Origin: Candidatus Accumulibacter similis
GTDB lineage: Bacteria; Pseudomonadota; Gammaproteobacteria; Burkholderiales; Rhodocyclaceae
Assembly (NCBI GenBank): GCA_013347225.1
Contig: CP054595.1
Location: 2,228,415-2,292,414 of the forward strand
Length of the DNA: 64,000 bases
Reading direction: 5' to 3'
In this document: in pieces, positions 1-9,316 of the stretch
Layout of the letters: each line of letters begins with the position of its first letter
Numbering within the stretch: the stretch's first letter is position 1
Translations under genes and position numbers: made by a program
The notes under the pieces: model-generated
Databases searched by the model: none
What the model was told of the DNA's origin: nothing
What the model saw: the letters and a program-made list of their open reading frames with translations, nothing else

Positions 1-50
1 GATCATCGGCGAATGAGTTCCGCTTGCGCGAGTTGATCCGCTGTCGTGCC

Positions 51-135
51 TTCCCCTCCCTTTTCCGGGGAGGGGAATGAGCACGAATTGCCACGACGTT
101 CTTCGGATCGCTTCCCTGCCGTCGCAGCAGGGAAG
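51..135. terminator. Two hairpins ahead of the first gene
   Basis: Two perfect 9-bp inverted repeats lie back to back: TTCCCCTCC (51-59) with GGAGGGGAA (69-77), and CTTCCCTGC (111-119) with GCAGGGAAG (127-135). Neither has a long T-run. They may end transcription of a gene left of the window or may be small dispersed repeats. The repeats are directly visible; the terminator role is inferred. Confidence 0.4.
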
Positions 136-168
136 CGAGACTTCTTCTCGACCGCCTGAACCACAGCC

Positions 169-1146
169 ATGAAAGCCATCGTCTGCCGTGCGCTCACCGG
201 GCCCGATTCGTTGTGTCTCGAGGACGTCGCCGAGCCTCGTCCCGGTCCTGGCCAGGTGCGCATTCGCGTCCGCGCCTGTGGGGTCAATTTTGCCGACAGC
301 CTGATCACCCGTGGCCAGTACCAGAAGCAACCGCAGCCGCCGTTCAGCCCGGGTTTTGAGGCTGCCGGCGAGGTTCTCGAACTCGGTGCCGACGTGCAGG
401 GCCTTGCCGTCGGCGATCGGGTGATTGCCCTGACTCCGCACGGGGGCTACGCCGAGCAGCTGGTCGCCGAGGCGACCCGCTGTGTCGCGATGCCGGCAGA
501 GATGTCGTGGGAGGACGGAGCCGCGTTTCCGGTAGTCTTCGGAACCTCGCATGTTGCGTTGTGGCATCGGGCGCGCCTGCGCGCCGGAGAGACGTTGGTC
601 GTGCATGGCGCGGCCGGCGGCGTCGGCCTGACTGCCGTCGTCATCGGCAAGCTGTTGCAGGCCAGGGTCATTGCCACCGCCAACGGGCAGGCGAAGCTGC
701 AGGTGGCGCGTGCAAACGGTGCCGATCACCTGATTGACACCAGCGTGGAAGATGTCCGTCTGCGGATCAAGGAACTCACCGGCGGCCACGGTGCCGACGT
801 CGTCTACGATCCGGTCGGCGGCGACTTGTTCACCGCTTCGCTGCGCAGCATGGCCTTTGAAGGCCGGATCCTGGTGATTGGTTTCGCAGGTGGCGGCGTC
901 CCGCAGATCCCCGCCAATCACCTGCTCGTCAAGAACGTTGACGTGATCGGCGTCAACTGGCCCGCTTACGCCGAAATGCATCCGCAGGTGATGAGCGCGA
1001 GCTTCCGGAGGCTGCTGCAGTGGGTGGTCGACGGCGCGATCAAGCCGCATGTTTCTGCGACCTATCCACTCGCACGGGCGGTCGAGGCGCTGAATCAGGT
1101 GCTGAGCCGCAAGTCGACGGGTAAGGTCTTGATTGTGATGAACTAG
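169..1146 (+). CDS. NADPH:quinone oxidoreductase family protein (zinc-less MDR)
   Basis: A 325-residue medium-chain dehydrogenase/reductase of the quinone oxidoreductase branch, which uses NADPH to reduce quinones or enoyl/acryloyl-type substrates in the cytosol. The N-terminal GroES-like half carries the family pattern GVNFADSLITRGQY. The Rossmann half has the nucleotide-binding loop HGAAGGVGLTAV, and the usual 'YDPVGGD' and 'GFAGG' segments follow. The zinc-binding cysteine cluster of alcohol dehydrogenases is absent, as expected for this branch. No clear Shine-Dalgarno precedes the ATG. A 227-bp gap separates it from the hydratase genes, so co-transcription is uncertain. The exact substrate cannot be read from sequence. 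Confidence 0.88.
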   Translation: MKAIVCRALTGPDSLCLEDVAEPRPGPGQVRIRVRACGVNFADSLITRGQYQKQPQPPFSPGFEAAGEVLELGADVQGLAVGDRVIALTPHGGYAEQLVAEATRCVAMPAEMSWEDGAAFPVVFGTSHVALWHRARLRAGETLVVHGAAGGVGLTAVVIGKLLQARVIATANGQAKLQVARANGADHLIDTSVEDVRLRIKELTGGHGADVVYDPVGGDLFTASLRSMAFEGRILVIGFAGGGVPQIPANHLLVKNVDVIGVNWPAYAEMHPQVMSASFRRLLQWVVDGAIKPHVSATYPLARAVEALNQVLSRKSTGKVLIVMN

Positions 1147-1373
1147 CAATGGCAGGATGCGTCCATCGGCGGTCACGCGGTGGCGGCTGTAGCCTGCCCA
1201 CCGAGGTATCCGTCGCGAGAATGCTTTGCTTCCCGCGGTCGTGTTCGTCGTCCTGGGGCGAGACCAGGCGCACGGCAGGACCTGCCGGATGATCCGACTG
1301 GCGCTGGCAATCGCGAGCGCCTTTTTCCAGGGCGCGGCCAATGCCGCGCCGACGTTCAACAGAAAGGACTGTC

Positions 1374-1823
1374 ATGAATCCACAAAACGGTTACGACATT
1401 GAAGATTTGTCGGTCGGAATGAGTGCGGAAACCGCCAAGACCATCACGGATGCCGACCTCGTGCTCTTCGCGGGCGTGTCGACGGACGTCAATGCGGTTC
1501 ATATGGACGAAGAGTTCGGTCGCACGACGATGTTCGGTGGCCGCATCGCACACGGCATGTTGTCGGCCAGCCTGATCTCGGCGGTGTTGGGAAATCGCCT
1601 GCCCGGACCGGGAACGATCTACATGAATCAGTCGCTGCGCTTTCGCGCTCCGGTTCGTCCCGGCGACACGGTTCGCGCCAGGGTGACCGTCAAGGAAGTG
1701 ATTGCCGAAAAGGGCCGGGTCGTCCTCGATACCGTTTGCACCGTTGGTGACAAGGTGGTCATCGACGGTGAAGCGACGCTGATGCCCACCTCGCGCAAGA
1801 AGCGCGAGGCCGCTGGGAAGTAG
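1374..1823 (+). CDS. MaoC-like (R)-specific enoyl-CoA hydratase
   Basis: A 149-residue hot-dog-fold hydratase of the MaoC/PhaJ type, which adds water to trans-2-enoyl-CoA to give (R)-3-hydroxyacyl-CoA. In polyhydroxyalkanoate producers this links beta-oxidation to polymer synthesis. The hydratase-2 signature is intact: Asp38 and His43 in STDVNAVHMDEEF, then GGRIAHGM. The start at 1374 is chosen over an in-frame ATG at 1341 because AGAAAGGA sits just before it and because the protein then begins where the family does. Its stop is one base from the next ATG, so the two genes form an operon. Being a PhaJ enzyme rather than another MaoC hydratase is an inference. Confidence 0.85.
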   Translation: MNPQNGYDIEDLSVGMSAETAKTITDADLVLFAGVSTDVNAVHMDEEFGRTTMFGGRIAHGMLSASLISAVLGNRLPGPGTIYMNQSLRFRAPVRPGDTVRARVTVKEVIAEKGRVVLDTVCTVGDKVVIDGEATLMPTSRKKREAAGK

Positions 1824-1824
1824 G

Positions 1825-2685
1825 ATGGCCGACCTCGGTACCGACTTCAGTGCCTGGGTCGGTCGTCAGGAAAGCACTGACGACGATCTCGCGCTGGCGG
1901 CCGCGCTGACAGCCGCGGCGACGCTCGACGACAGTTCGACGAGCATCGCTGGCGGCCGAGCGCTGCCGCCGCTCTGGCACTGGTTCTACTTCCTGCCGCG
2001 AGTGCCGCAGGCGAGCCTCGGCGTCGACGGGCATCCGCAGCGCGGTGGCTTCATGCCGCCGATTCCCTTCCCGCGACGGATGTTCGCCGGCGCCCGGCTG
2101 CGCTTTCACGCGCCGTTGCTGATCGGCCAGCCGGCGCGGCGCGTCGCCACCATTCGCGATGTCCGGTTGAAGAGCGGACGTTCCGGCTCCCTCGCCTTCG
2201 TCTCGCTGCATCATGGATATTATCAGGACGATCGCCTCTGCATCGACGAAGAACAGGACATCGTCTACCGCGAACCCGGTCCGGCGCTGCCTGCACCGCC
2301 CGTTCTCGACTGGCCGCCGTTGCCGGCGGCCGCCAGCGCGCGTGTCGTCACGCCCGATCCGCGACTGCTCTTCCGCTTCTCGGCGCTGACCTTCAACGCG
2401 CACCGGATTCATTACGATCGCCCGTACGCGATCGACGAGGAAGGCTATCCCGGCCTCGTCGTGCATGGCCCGCTGACTGCGGTGCTGCTGATGGAACTGC
2501 TGCGGCGGCAGGTGACACGGCCGGTGAAGGAGTACAGTTTTCGCGGTCTGGCACCGCTCTTCGACCTGGCGCCCTTCCGGCTGGTGTGCACCCCGGAGGA
2601 GGGCGGCTATGCGCTTGCGGCACAGGGACCCGACGGCACGCTGGCGATGAGCGCCAGGGCAGAGCTTGCCGAGGCGGCCCGCTAG
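1825..2685 (+). CDS. FAS1-like dehydratase / mesaconyl-C4-CoA hydratase-like protein
   Basis: A 286-residue protein resembling mesaconyl-C4-CoA (itaconyl-CoA) hydratases and HTD2-type acyl dehydratases: two hot-dog-like halves. The N-terminal half contains RMFAGARLRFHAPL. The C-terminal half carries the hydratase-like run FSALTFNAHRIHYDRPYA, followed by GYPGLVVHGPL. This second half has the Asn-Ala-His pattern that supplies the catalytic residues in the family. The gene starts one base after the MaoC-like hydratase stop, pointing to joint expression and to CoA-thioester metabolism. The actual acyl-CoA substrate is not determinable here. Confidence 0.8.
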   Translation: MADLGTDFSAWVGRQESTDDDLALAAALTAAATLDDSSTSIAGGRALPPLWHWFYFLPRVPQASLGVDGHPQRGGFMPPIPFPRRMFAGARLRFHAPLLIGQPARRVATIRDVRLKSGRSGSLAFVSLHHGYYQDDRLCIDEEQDIVYREPGPALPAPPVLDWPPLPAAASARVVTPDPRLLFRFSALTFNAHRIHYDRPYAIDEEGYPGLVVHGPLTAVLLMELLRRQVTRPVKEYSFRGLAPLFDLAPFRLVCTPEEGGYALAAQGPDGTLAMSARAELAEAAR

Positions 2686-2792
2686 TCGAAACCAGCGGCG
2701 GCGACGCCATGGCCATAACCGTCGACGGCGGACTGTGGTCGGCCAGTGGTCAAGGCCATCATGAGCAGGGTTGCTGCCGCAGATCCTGGCCG

Positions 2793-3380
2793 TTAGCGGA
2801 GGCTTTCGACGAGATGATAGATGCGTGTCGCCTGGTCGCGTGGCCAAGGTGTGCTCGGGTCGGTATCGAGTTCACGCGCACGCCTGCAGGCATCCGCGAG
2901 GCGCGGGGTGGTTACGAGCGCAGCCACGTCGAAATCGCTCTTGGTACGAAATCCCGGCCATTCGCGGGCCAAAGAGCGATAACAGTCATGCCGGTCGGCG
3001 AACGGGCGGTTCGGCAAGACATGCAACCACAGCCAGAGCTCGAAACACGGATTGCTCAGTGCTAGGTGGTAGCGGTTTTTTTGCTTGCCGATTAGCGCCC
3101 AAGCGGCGGCGAGTTCGCCCTCACTCCAAGTGTCGCGATCGACGACCGCCCAATATTCGGTGTCTGGACCGGGCTGGCACAGGCGCTCGTAGTCGGTGAG
3201 GCGCTCAACGACCTTGAGCGGGCTGGTCTTGTGCCTTGGGTTGTCCAGGACTTTCAACCGAAAGGTCCCGTGACGTCCAGGGTGAAAAGCGGCGAAGTAC
3301 GACGGTTCCGTCGCATCGCCCTCGGCGGCAATAACGAATAGGCGCTTGGTCTTTTTGAAAGCGCTGCGCCGGGAGATCAA
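2793..3380 (-). CDS. rloB: RloB-like protein (AbiLii-type, predicted TOPRIM nuclease of a defence pair)
   Basis: A 195-residue RloB-family protein. Near the N-terminus is the acidic EGDATEPSYF motif (Glu20, Glu25). Further on are the DRD pair in WAVVDRDTW (Asp81, Asp83) and the signature SNPCFELWLWLH. RloB proteins are held to have a TOPRIM-like nuclease fold and act with an ABC-type ATPase partner; the catalytic role here is inferred from the conserved acidic residues. Its ATG overlaps the stop of the upstream ATPase gene in an ATGA, so the two are translationally coupled. The pair matches RloA/RloB of restriction-linked loci and the AbiL abortive-infection system, and is conceptually close to PARIS (AriA/AriB). 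Confidence 0.88.
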   Translation of the reverse strand: MISRRSAFKKTKRLFVIAAEGDATEPSYFAAFHPGRHGTFRLKVLDNPRHKTSPLKVVERLTDYERLCQPGPDTEYWAVVDRDTWSEGELAAAWALIGKQKNRYHLALSNPCFELWLWLHVLPNRPFADRHDCYRSLAREWPGFRTKSDFDVAALVTTPRLADACRRARELDTDPSTPWPRDQATRIYHLVESLR

Positions 3381-4819
3381 GTGCCGCCTCTGGTATCGGT
3401 TGACACAGCGACCGGATCACCGGAAGGCTGCGTCTCGCCCTCGACCGCGGCTATTGAGGCGCGGCGGCCACGCGCCCGGAGCGGCGCTAGGTGCGGGATG
3501 CCCGAAAAGCGACCGTCCAGATAGGCTTTTCGAATGTCTCTGTCGGCGCGCAGTCCCTGATAGTCGGCCAGGCTCTCCAACAGCGTCTCGCCGTGCGGGC
3601 CGCGCTCGATGAGCCAGATCTCGTCGCGGCGCAGCAGGCGCTGATCCATCAGCTGCAAATCGTGCGTGGTGAACACGAGTTGCGTGCGCGTTGCGCTGCT
3701 GCGCGTCGTCAGGTAGTGCTGCAGCAGGGCTTCGGTGAGTTGGTTGTGCATCGAGCGATCGAGTTCGTCGATGACGTACGTGCGTCGCGCGCCGGGGCGT
3801 TCGAGGTCGTGCAGGATCGGCGCCAAGTCGAGCAGCCGCAGCGTGCCGTCGCTCTCGTCGACCGTCTCGAAATGCACCTCCCTTCCTTCATCGGTAAGCC
3901 GGCGGGTGACAATCCGCGAGGCGACCAGTTCGCCTTCCTTGCGAAAGACCGAGACGCGTTCTCCCCGCGGCCCGCGCAGCATGATGCCCGTGTCGTCGTC
4001 GGCGAGCAGGCTACCCAGTTCCTTGGCCATCTCGGCGCCTATACCGCTGTTCGCGAGTGGCTGCTCCCGCGGCTCGACACCGGTGACGCCGGTGCCGGCA
4101 CGGCTGAGGAGATCGACCGTGTAGTCACGCAAGTCCTGCCGATTCGATCCTTCCAGTTCGAGGGGGAGATACGGCGCGCCTGGCTCGAGAACGATCAGCT
4201 GGTCGCGGAACCAGCGGAAAACCGGCGCCAGCAGGCCGAGGTTGCGGTCCATGGCCTCGTGCAGAAAGAGCTGATTCGGTGCTGTACCCTTGGCGACGAA
4301 GCGGGCAAACTGCCGGTCATCATCCGCGACCCCAGGCCGCGCCCAGGCGTCGAGTGAGAAGTCGGGCCTGCCTCCCGTGCCCGCCGAGCGCGTGAAGTAG
4401 ACGCGTTCGGACGACGGGCGGATTTCCGTCAGCGCCTCCTCGACCACTTCGCGGCTGCCGACGGCGAACGCATAACGAAACGCACGTTCCTTGCCGTCGA
4501 TCTCGAGCAGGATGTCGAAAGACAGGCGCGTTGGCTCCTTGCCAGCGTTCTCGCGCAGACGAAACGGGATGCGCCCGGTCGACGCATCGGGGCGAGTTCC
4601 CTTCACGATCAGTCGTTGCGCAAACTCGAGCACTTTGCACAGGTTCGACTTGCCGGCCGCGTTACCGCCCCAGATCGCTGCTGCCTGTAGTAGCCGATGC
4701 GCGACGGCTTTGGTCTCCGCCAAGCGCTTGCCGTGTTGCGTTTCTCGCGTCGCTACGAGAGACAATTCAAGCTCGCCGTCAATCGACAGGAAGTTAGCCG
4801 CGGAGAAGCGTAGAAGCAT
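3377..4819 (-). CDS. rloA: RloA-like AAA (AAA_15/21) ATPase of the defence pair
   Basis: A 480-residue SMC/ABC-like ATPase. Walker A is GGNAAGKSNL (residues 51-60). A Walker B-like YVIDELDRSMH and a switch histidine in VFTTHDLQLMD lie in the C-terminal half. The fold class is the one used as sensor ATPase in AbiL, PARIS and OLD-like systems, where it is thought to detect phage and release or activate a toxic nuclease. The start at 4819 is chosen over an in-frame ATG at 4861 because AGGTGA lies five bases before it and the protein then starts with the standard LLRFSAANFLSI strand. The upstream DNA is markedly AT-rich compared with its surroundings. Confidence 0.87.
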   Translation of the reverse strand: MLLRFSAANFLSIDGELELSLVATRETQHGKRLAETKAVAHRLLQAAAIWGGNAAGKSNLCKVLEFAQRLIVKGTRPDASTGRIPFRLRENAGKEPTRLSFDILLEIDGKERAFRYAFAVGSREVVEEALTEIRPSSERVYFTRSAGTGGRPDFSLDAWARPGVADDDRQFARFVAKGTAPNQLFLHEAMDRNLGLLAPVFRWFRDQLIVLEPGAPYLPLELEGSNRQDLRDYTVDLLSRAGTGVTGVEPREQPLANSGIGAEMAKELGSLLADDDTGIMLRGPRGERVSVFRKEGELVASRIVTRRLTDEGREVHFETVDESDGTLRLLDLAPILHDLERPGARRTYVIDELDRSMHNQLTEALLQHYLTTRSSATRTQLVFTTHDLQLMDQRLLRRDEIWLIERGPHGETLLESLADYQGLRADRDIRKAYLDGRFSGIPHLAPLRARGRRASIAAVEGETQPSGDPVAVSTDTRGGT

Positions 4820-5067
4820 TCTTTTCACCTGTAAGAAACAGTTTTCGGTTGATACTAACAAAAAGATGAGGCTTTGAGAGACCGTTTCTCCTAAATCTCA
4901 TAGAATACTCCTGCTGCCTGCGAACCGGGGGTGCTCCGTGTCGATCTCCGCACGTCGTCTGCTCCCGCGGGTGCTGCGGGGGTGAGCGGCAAGGCAATCC
5001 GGGCGAAGCCGACGGGGTCGCCGTGTACCGGCACCAGTAGTCGCAACGTGGCCCGCCGGTCCGGCTG
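4820..5067. promoter_or_regulatory. AT-rich intergenic stretch upstream of the rloAB pair
   Basis: No gene is seen here. The part next to rloA (about 4,820-4,915) is visibly richer in A and T than anything within several kb and should hold the promoter of the defence pair, reading leftward. I could not fix -35 and -10 boxes with confidence. The far end abuts the stop of the SNF2 helicase gene. Confidence 0.4.
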
Positions 5068-8000
5068 TCACTCGCCGCGGATCAGCGCCACCAGATCGTC
5101 GGTCGACGGCAGCGCGCTGGCGTCGCCATCGGCGAGGATGCTGTCGGCGAGGGCACGTTTCTCGTGGTGCAGGTCGACGATCCGTTCCTCGACGGTGCCG
5201 CGGGTGACCAGACGGTAGACGGTCACCGGCCGCAACTGACCGATGCGGTGCGCGCGGCCCATCGCCTGGTCCTCGGCCGCCGGGTTCCACCACGGGTCGG
5301 TGATGACCACGTAATCGGCGGCGGTGAGGTTGAGGCCGAAGCCGCCGGCCTTCAGGCTGATCAGGAAGAGGTCGCCGTCGCCGGCCTGGAAGGCGGCGAC
5401 GCGGCGGCTGCGTTCGGCGGCAGGCGTGGCGCCGTCGAGGTACTGGTAGCTGATCCCCGCCTCGTCGAGCGGCGCACGCAGGATCTGCAGGAAGTCGACG
5501 AACTGGCTGAAGACGAGGGCCTTGTGGCCGTTGGCGATCAATTCGCCAGCGAGGTCGGCGAAGGCCTGCATCTTGGCGCCGGCGATGCCGAACTCCGGAC
5601 TGCAGAGGCGCGGGTCGCAGGCGGCGCGGCGCAGGCGGGTCAGTTGCGCGAGGATGTTGAAGCGCGCCTGCGCTGCGGGGGCGTCTTCGAGGGTGGCGTC
5701 AATCTCGCGCGCCGCCTCGCGGCGCAGGGCCTCGTAATGCGCCGCTTCGGCGGCTTCGGGGGCGACGCTGAGGATCAGCTCGGTACGCGCTGGCAGATCC
5801 TGCAGCACCTCGGACTTCGTCCGTCTGAGGACGAATGGACCCACCAGACGCTTCAGGACATGCTGCGCTTCGCGGTCGCGGTTACGTTCGATCGGCCCGG
5901 CGAAGCGCTCGTTGAAGCGGTTGCTGCTGCCCAGCAGACCAGGGTTGGCAAAGCGCATGATCGACCAGAGGTCGGCGAGGCGGTTCTCCACCGGCGTTCC
6001 GGTGAGCGCCAGGCGGAAGTCGGCCTGCAGCTCGAATACCGCCTGCGAGCGCTTGGTGGCGGCGTTCTTGATCGCCTGCGCTTCATCGGCGACGAGCGTG
6101 TGCCAGGAGCGACCGGCAAAGCGCTCCTGCGCCAGTTGCAGCAACGTGTAGGAGACGATCAGCAGGTCCTGTGGTCCGGCGTTGCTGACCAGCGCCTCGC
6201 GTTCGCTGTCGCCCGCCTCGCTGTAGATGCGGGCGTTGAGTGTCGGTGCGAAACGGCGGCATTCGGCGAGCCAGTTGCCGCAGACCGAGGTCGGTGCGAT
6301 CACCAGCGCCGCTCCGCCCGCGGCCCGTTCGAGCAGTGCGGCGAGGGCCTGCAGGGTCTTTCCGAGACCCATGTCGTCGGCCAGGCAGCCGCCCATGCCG
6401 GCGGTCGCGAGGCGCATCGCCCACTGGTAGCCGTCCTCCTGATACGGCCGCAGGCTGGCCTGCAGCAGCCTCGGCAACTGCGGCGCGAGCACTTGGGCAT
6501 GGCGCAGGCGCTCGATCGCCTGGCGGAAATCCCGGCCGGCGCTGAGCTCGGTGCCGTCGAGCACCTCGTCGAGCCAGGCAGCGGCGACCAGCGGTGCCTT
6601 GCCGCCATCCCGGTCGGGCTCGAGCACCGCCGCGAGATCGGCAAGCTTCTGCTTCAGCGAGCGCGTCAGTGCCGCGTAGACGCCGTTGCCCATCGGTACG
6701 AAGCGCGATCGGTCGCGGGCGGCGCCGAGCAGGGTCGATAGCTGCAGCACCAGTCCCTCGTCGAGCTTCGCCTCGCCGGCGAGGCGGAACCAGTCCCGCT
6801 CACGACTGACGCGCACGCCTAGTTGCCGCGTGCTGAGGGTGACGACACGCACAGTCTTGCCCTTCGGCCACTCGACGGCAGCCAGATCGGACAGGGTCGG
6901 CAGCTTCTCGACGGCAGCCAGGGCGTCTTCCGCATCCTCGATCAGCCATTCGCAACTGCGCTCGCTGCTGTCAAGGAAGGGCAGGGCGTCGAGGATCGTC
7001 TCGAGGTGCCGCTCCTCACTCGCCAGATCGCGCTCGGTGCCGACCGTTTCGCCGTCGACGACTGCGAGCAACCGTCGGCGGCCGCTCGCTGGTGTCAGTC
7101 GCGGCCCGTCGCTGCCGAGTGGCGTCACCACCAGACGCAGCGAGAGCTGGTCGCCGGCCGGCGCCAGCTCGGCGCGCAGGCGTGAGTCGCTGACGACCTG
7201 TCGCGCCGCCTGCGCCGAGTCGGCGTGAACCTGGAAACGGGTGGCAAGTGCGCGCAGCGTCTTCTCGACCTCCTCCTGCACACCGGGAGCGCTGGCCGGA
7301 ATGGCAAAGCGGCCGCTGACCAGCTGCGCCGCCTGCTGCTGCTCGGCCGAGAAGCGCACCAGCCGCAGTCGCTGCGGGCCGTCCCGGATGAGCGTGATCA
7401 GGCGCAGCGCTGCGGCTTCGCGCTGCTGTTCGGCATCCATGTAGTATGCCTCGTTGCTGGCATTCGTCCGCAGCGGCGGGTCGATGCGCATCAGGTAGCG
7501 GTCGCCCTCGCGAACCAGTTCGAGCGCTGGCGCGCTTTCCGTCAGATCGACGAACTGTTCCGGCGCGTCGGCCAGGATGACCGCCGGATGCCCGACGAGG
7601 GCGACGATCGCCGCTGCGAGGTCGAGGTGAAAGCGGCTGTTGTAACGGGGCTCGGGGCGGATGGCACGCGCGACCTTGCCGTCCGCTGCCGCGAGCTGCT
7701 GATTGGCGGCGATGCGCGCCAGGCTGATGGGGCGCGGCCGGCCCCAGCCGCGCGGGCCCCGCTTCTGCTCGAGCGGCCGGATGCCAGCGAGGCGGCCGTC
7801 CTGGCCGATCGCCACTTCCCACAGCAGCCTGCTCGCGTCACCGGCAGCCTCGGCAGTGCCGGCTGCGCCGCCGAGCGACTGCAGGGCGAGCAGGATCTCG
7901 CGCCAGTGTTCGCCGTCGCCCGCGATGAAGAAGGCGGCCGGCGGCTCACGACCATCGAGCACGGCTGCGGCACTGTCGAGCTGGTGCAGCAGTGACTGCA

Positions 8001-9276
8001 TGCGGCAGGCGTTCAGCCTGCTGCGCAGCAGGGCGATGGTCGGTGGCCATTCCCGCCGCGGATCGCGCTCGCCGCCGTCGGCGATCGCCTCGCTGCCCAG
8101 CCAGGCGGCGAGCAGGATCGCCCACAGCGAGTCGAGTGGCGGCCCGTACCAGCGGTCGGCGGAGGGGTGCGGGGGCAGGAACGCGCTGCGGACGAGCGCG
8201 ACCCTGCCGAGGCGGACGTCGATCGCGTGCACCCAGCGTCCCCAGCTCGCTTCCGGGTCAGGCTGGCGTCGGCCGGATTCGGCGGCACAGAACTTGCGCG
8301 CCAGTTCGAGGTGGCGAGGCGTTGCCTGGGCGAGCAGCGAAAGCGGGTAGAACCAGGCAATGCTGTCGGGCAGGAAGTGCTTGCTGCCGCCGATCTCGCC
8401 GCGGCGTTGCTTGAAGGCGGCTTCGAAGGCGGCCTGTCCGGCAGCCCAGTGACCGTCGAGCACCAGCAGTGCCGCCCGGACGCCGGCGGCCCAGCCGTTG
8501 TCGACGCCGGCCAGGGCGCTCTGCAGCAGCCCGGCATCGCCGCGCAGCAACGCCAGGTCGGCGAGTAGCAGGCGCAGGCTTTCGGGCAGCGTGGCGGCGT
8601 GCTCAGCGAGCTGTGCAGCGGCCCAGTCGGCGATTGCCAGGTAGTCGGGCGCACAGTGCAGCAGGCAGACGCCGGCGACGGCCTGACAGGCGAGTGACCA
8701 GCGTTCGGGTGCATCGATGCGGGCAAAGGTGGGGCCATCGAAGGCCTCGAAGATCGCTCTGAGGACGACGGTATCCCAGTTGAGCACCTGCGAGACGCTG
8801 CTCCGGAGCGCCCGCAACTCGGCCGCGGGCGCTCCGCTCAGGTACTTGGCGCGAACGTAGGCAACCGTCGTTGCCAGGCTGCCGGCGCCCCAGTAGTAAC
8901 CCGATCGGCCCGGGTCGAAATGGGTGGCTTCACAGATCAGCTGAAGCAGCGTGCTGCCCGGGGTCGTCTCGAGCCACTGCCGGTAAAGGGGGGCGCGCAG
9001 GCCGTCGAGCAACTGAAAGGCACCGCGACGCAACGGATCCTCGAGCAGCAGATTCCTTCCCGTCAGCTCGTGCCAGGCGTGCCGGACGTCGTTGAGGCTG
9101 AAGGCGGTGCCGCCGCTGTCCTGAAGGCGGCTGACGACGAGCAATCGATGCACGTCGACTGGCGAGCGTGCCGTCCACAGCAGCGCGCAGGCCAGCGCCA
9201 CCCGGTGCGTGTCGGGAGTCAGGCCGAGGGTGTCGAGCCGGTCGATGGCGGCACCGTTCAGCGGGTTCTTGAGCAT
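5068..9276 (-). CDS. SNF2-family DEAD/DEAH-box helicase
   Basis: A 1402-residue protein with a C-terminal SNF2 ATPase: Walker A in LADDMGLGKTLQAL near residue 965, the DEAQ box in VADEAQAIKNA near residue 1060, and a helicase-C half containing LFLISLKAGGFGLNLTAADY and GRAHRIGQ in the last 160 residues. The first 900 residues are a long repeat-poor region without a motif I recognise, as in other large proteobacterial SNF2 proteins. These proteins translocate on duplex DNA and are often annotated only as helicases. The start at 9276 is supported by CCAGGA and gives a clean N-terminus. It lies 40 bp downstream of queA on the same strand. Confidence 0.9.
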   Translation of the reverse strand: MLKNPLNGAAIDRLDTLGLTPDTHRVALACALLWTARSPVDVHRLLVVSRLQDSGGTAFSLNDVRHAWHELTGRNLLLEDPLRRGAFQLLDGLRAPLYRQWLETTPGSTLLQLICEATHFDPGRSGYYWGAGSLATTVAYVRAKYLSGAPAAELRALRSSVSQVLNWDTVVLRAIFEAFDGPTFARIDAPERWSLACQAVAGVCLLHCAPDYLAIADWAAAQLAEHAATLPESLRLLLADLALLRGDAGLLQSALAGVDNGWAAGVRAALLVLDGHWAAGQAAFEAAFKQRRGEIGGSKHFLPDSIAWFYPLSLLAQATPRHLELARKFCAAESGRRQPDPEASWGRWVHAIDVRLGRVALVRSAFLPPHPSADRWYGPPLDSLWAILLAAWLGSEAIADGGERDPRREWPPTIALLRSRLNACRMQSLLHQLDSAAAVLDGREPPAAFFIAGDGEHWREILLALQSLGGAAGTAEAAGDASRLLWEVAIGQDGRLAGIRPLEQKRGPRGWGRPRPISLARIAANQQLAAADGKVARAIRPEPRYNSRFHLDLAAAIVALVGHPAVILADAPEQFVDLTESAPALELVREGDRYLMRIDPPLRTNASNEAYYMDAEQQREAAALRLITLIRDGPQRLRLVRFSAEQQQAAQLVSGRFAIPASAPGVQEEVEKTLRALATRFQVHADSAQAARQVVSDSRLRAELAPAGDQLSLRLVVTPLGSDGPRLTPASGRRRLLAVVDGETVGTERDLASEERHLETILDALPFLDSSERSCEWLIEDAEDALAAVEKLPTLSDLAAVEWPKGKTVRVVTLSTRQLGVRVSRERDWFRLAGEAKLDEGLVLQLSTLLGAARDRSRFVPMGNGVYAALTRSLKQKLADLAAVLEPDRDGGKAPLVAAAWLDEVLDGTELSAGRDFRQAIERLRHAQVLAPQLPRLLQASLRPYQEDGYQWAMRLATAGMGGCLADDMGLGKTLQALAALLERAAGGAALVIAPTSVCGNWLAECRRFAPTLNARIYSEAGDSEREALVSNAGPQDLLIVSYTLLQLAQERFAGRSWHTLVADEAQAIKNAATKRSQAVFELQADFRLALTGTPVENRLADLWSIMRFANPGLLGSSNRFNERFAGPIERNRDREAQHVLKRLVGPFVLRRTKSEVLQDLPARTELILSVAPEAAEAAHYEALRREAAREIDATLEDAPAAQARFNILAQLTRLRRAACDPRLCSPEFGIAGAKMQAFADLAGELIANGHKALVFSQFVDFLQILRAPLDEAGISYQYLDGATPAAERSRRVAAFQAGDGDLFLISLKAGGFGLNLTAADYVVITDPWWNPAAEDQAMGRAHRIGQLRPVTVYRLVTRGTVEERIVDLHHEKRALADSILADGDASALPSTDDLVALIRGE

Positions 9277-9316
9277 GGGTTCCTGGCAATGGCCATCGTT
9301 GGGCCGGAGGTGACGA

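Noticed and set aside
5164..6741. 525-codon open frame on the plus strand
   Set aside because: Antisense to the SNF2 helicase gene; composition is typical of a shadow frame and no domain is visible.
5068..9276. SNF2 helicase as part of DISARM or another defence system with rloAB
   Set aside because: No methylase, DUF1998 or phospholipase-D partner is present, and the helicase is spaced and oriented as a neighbour of queA. A link to the defence pair is not supported.
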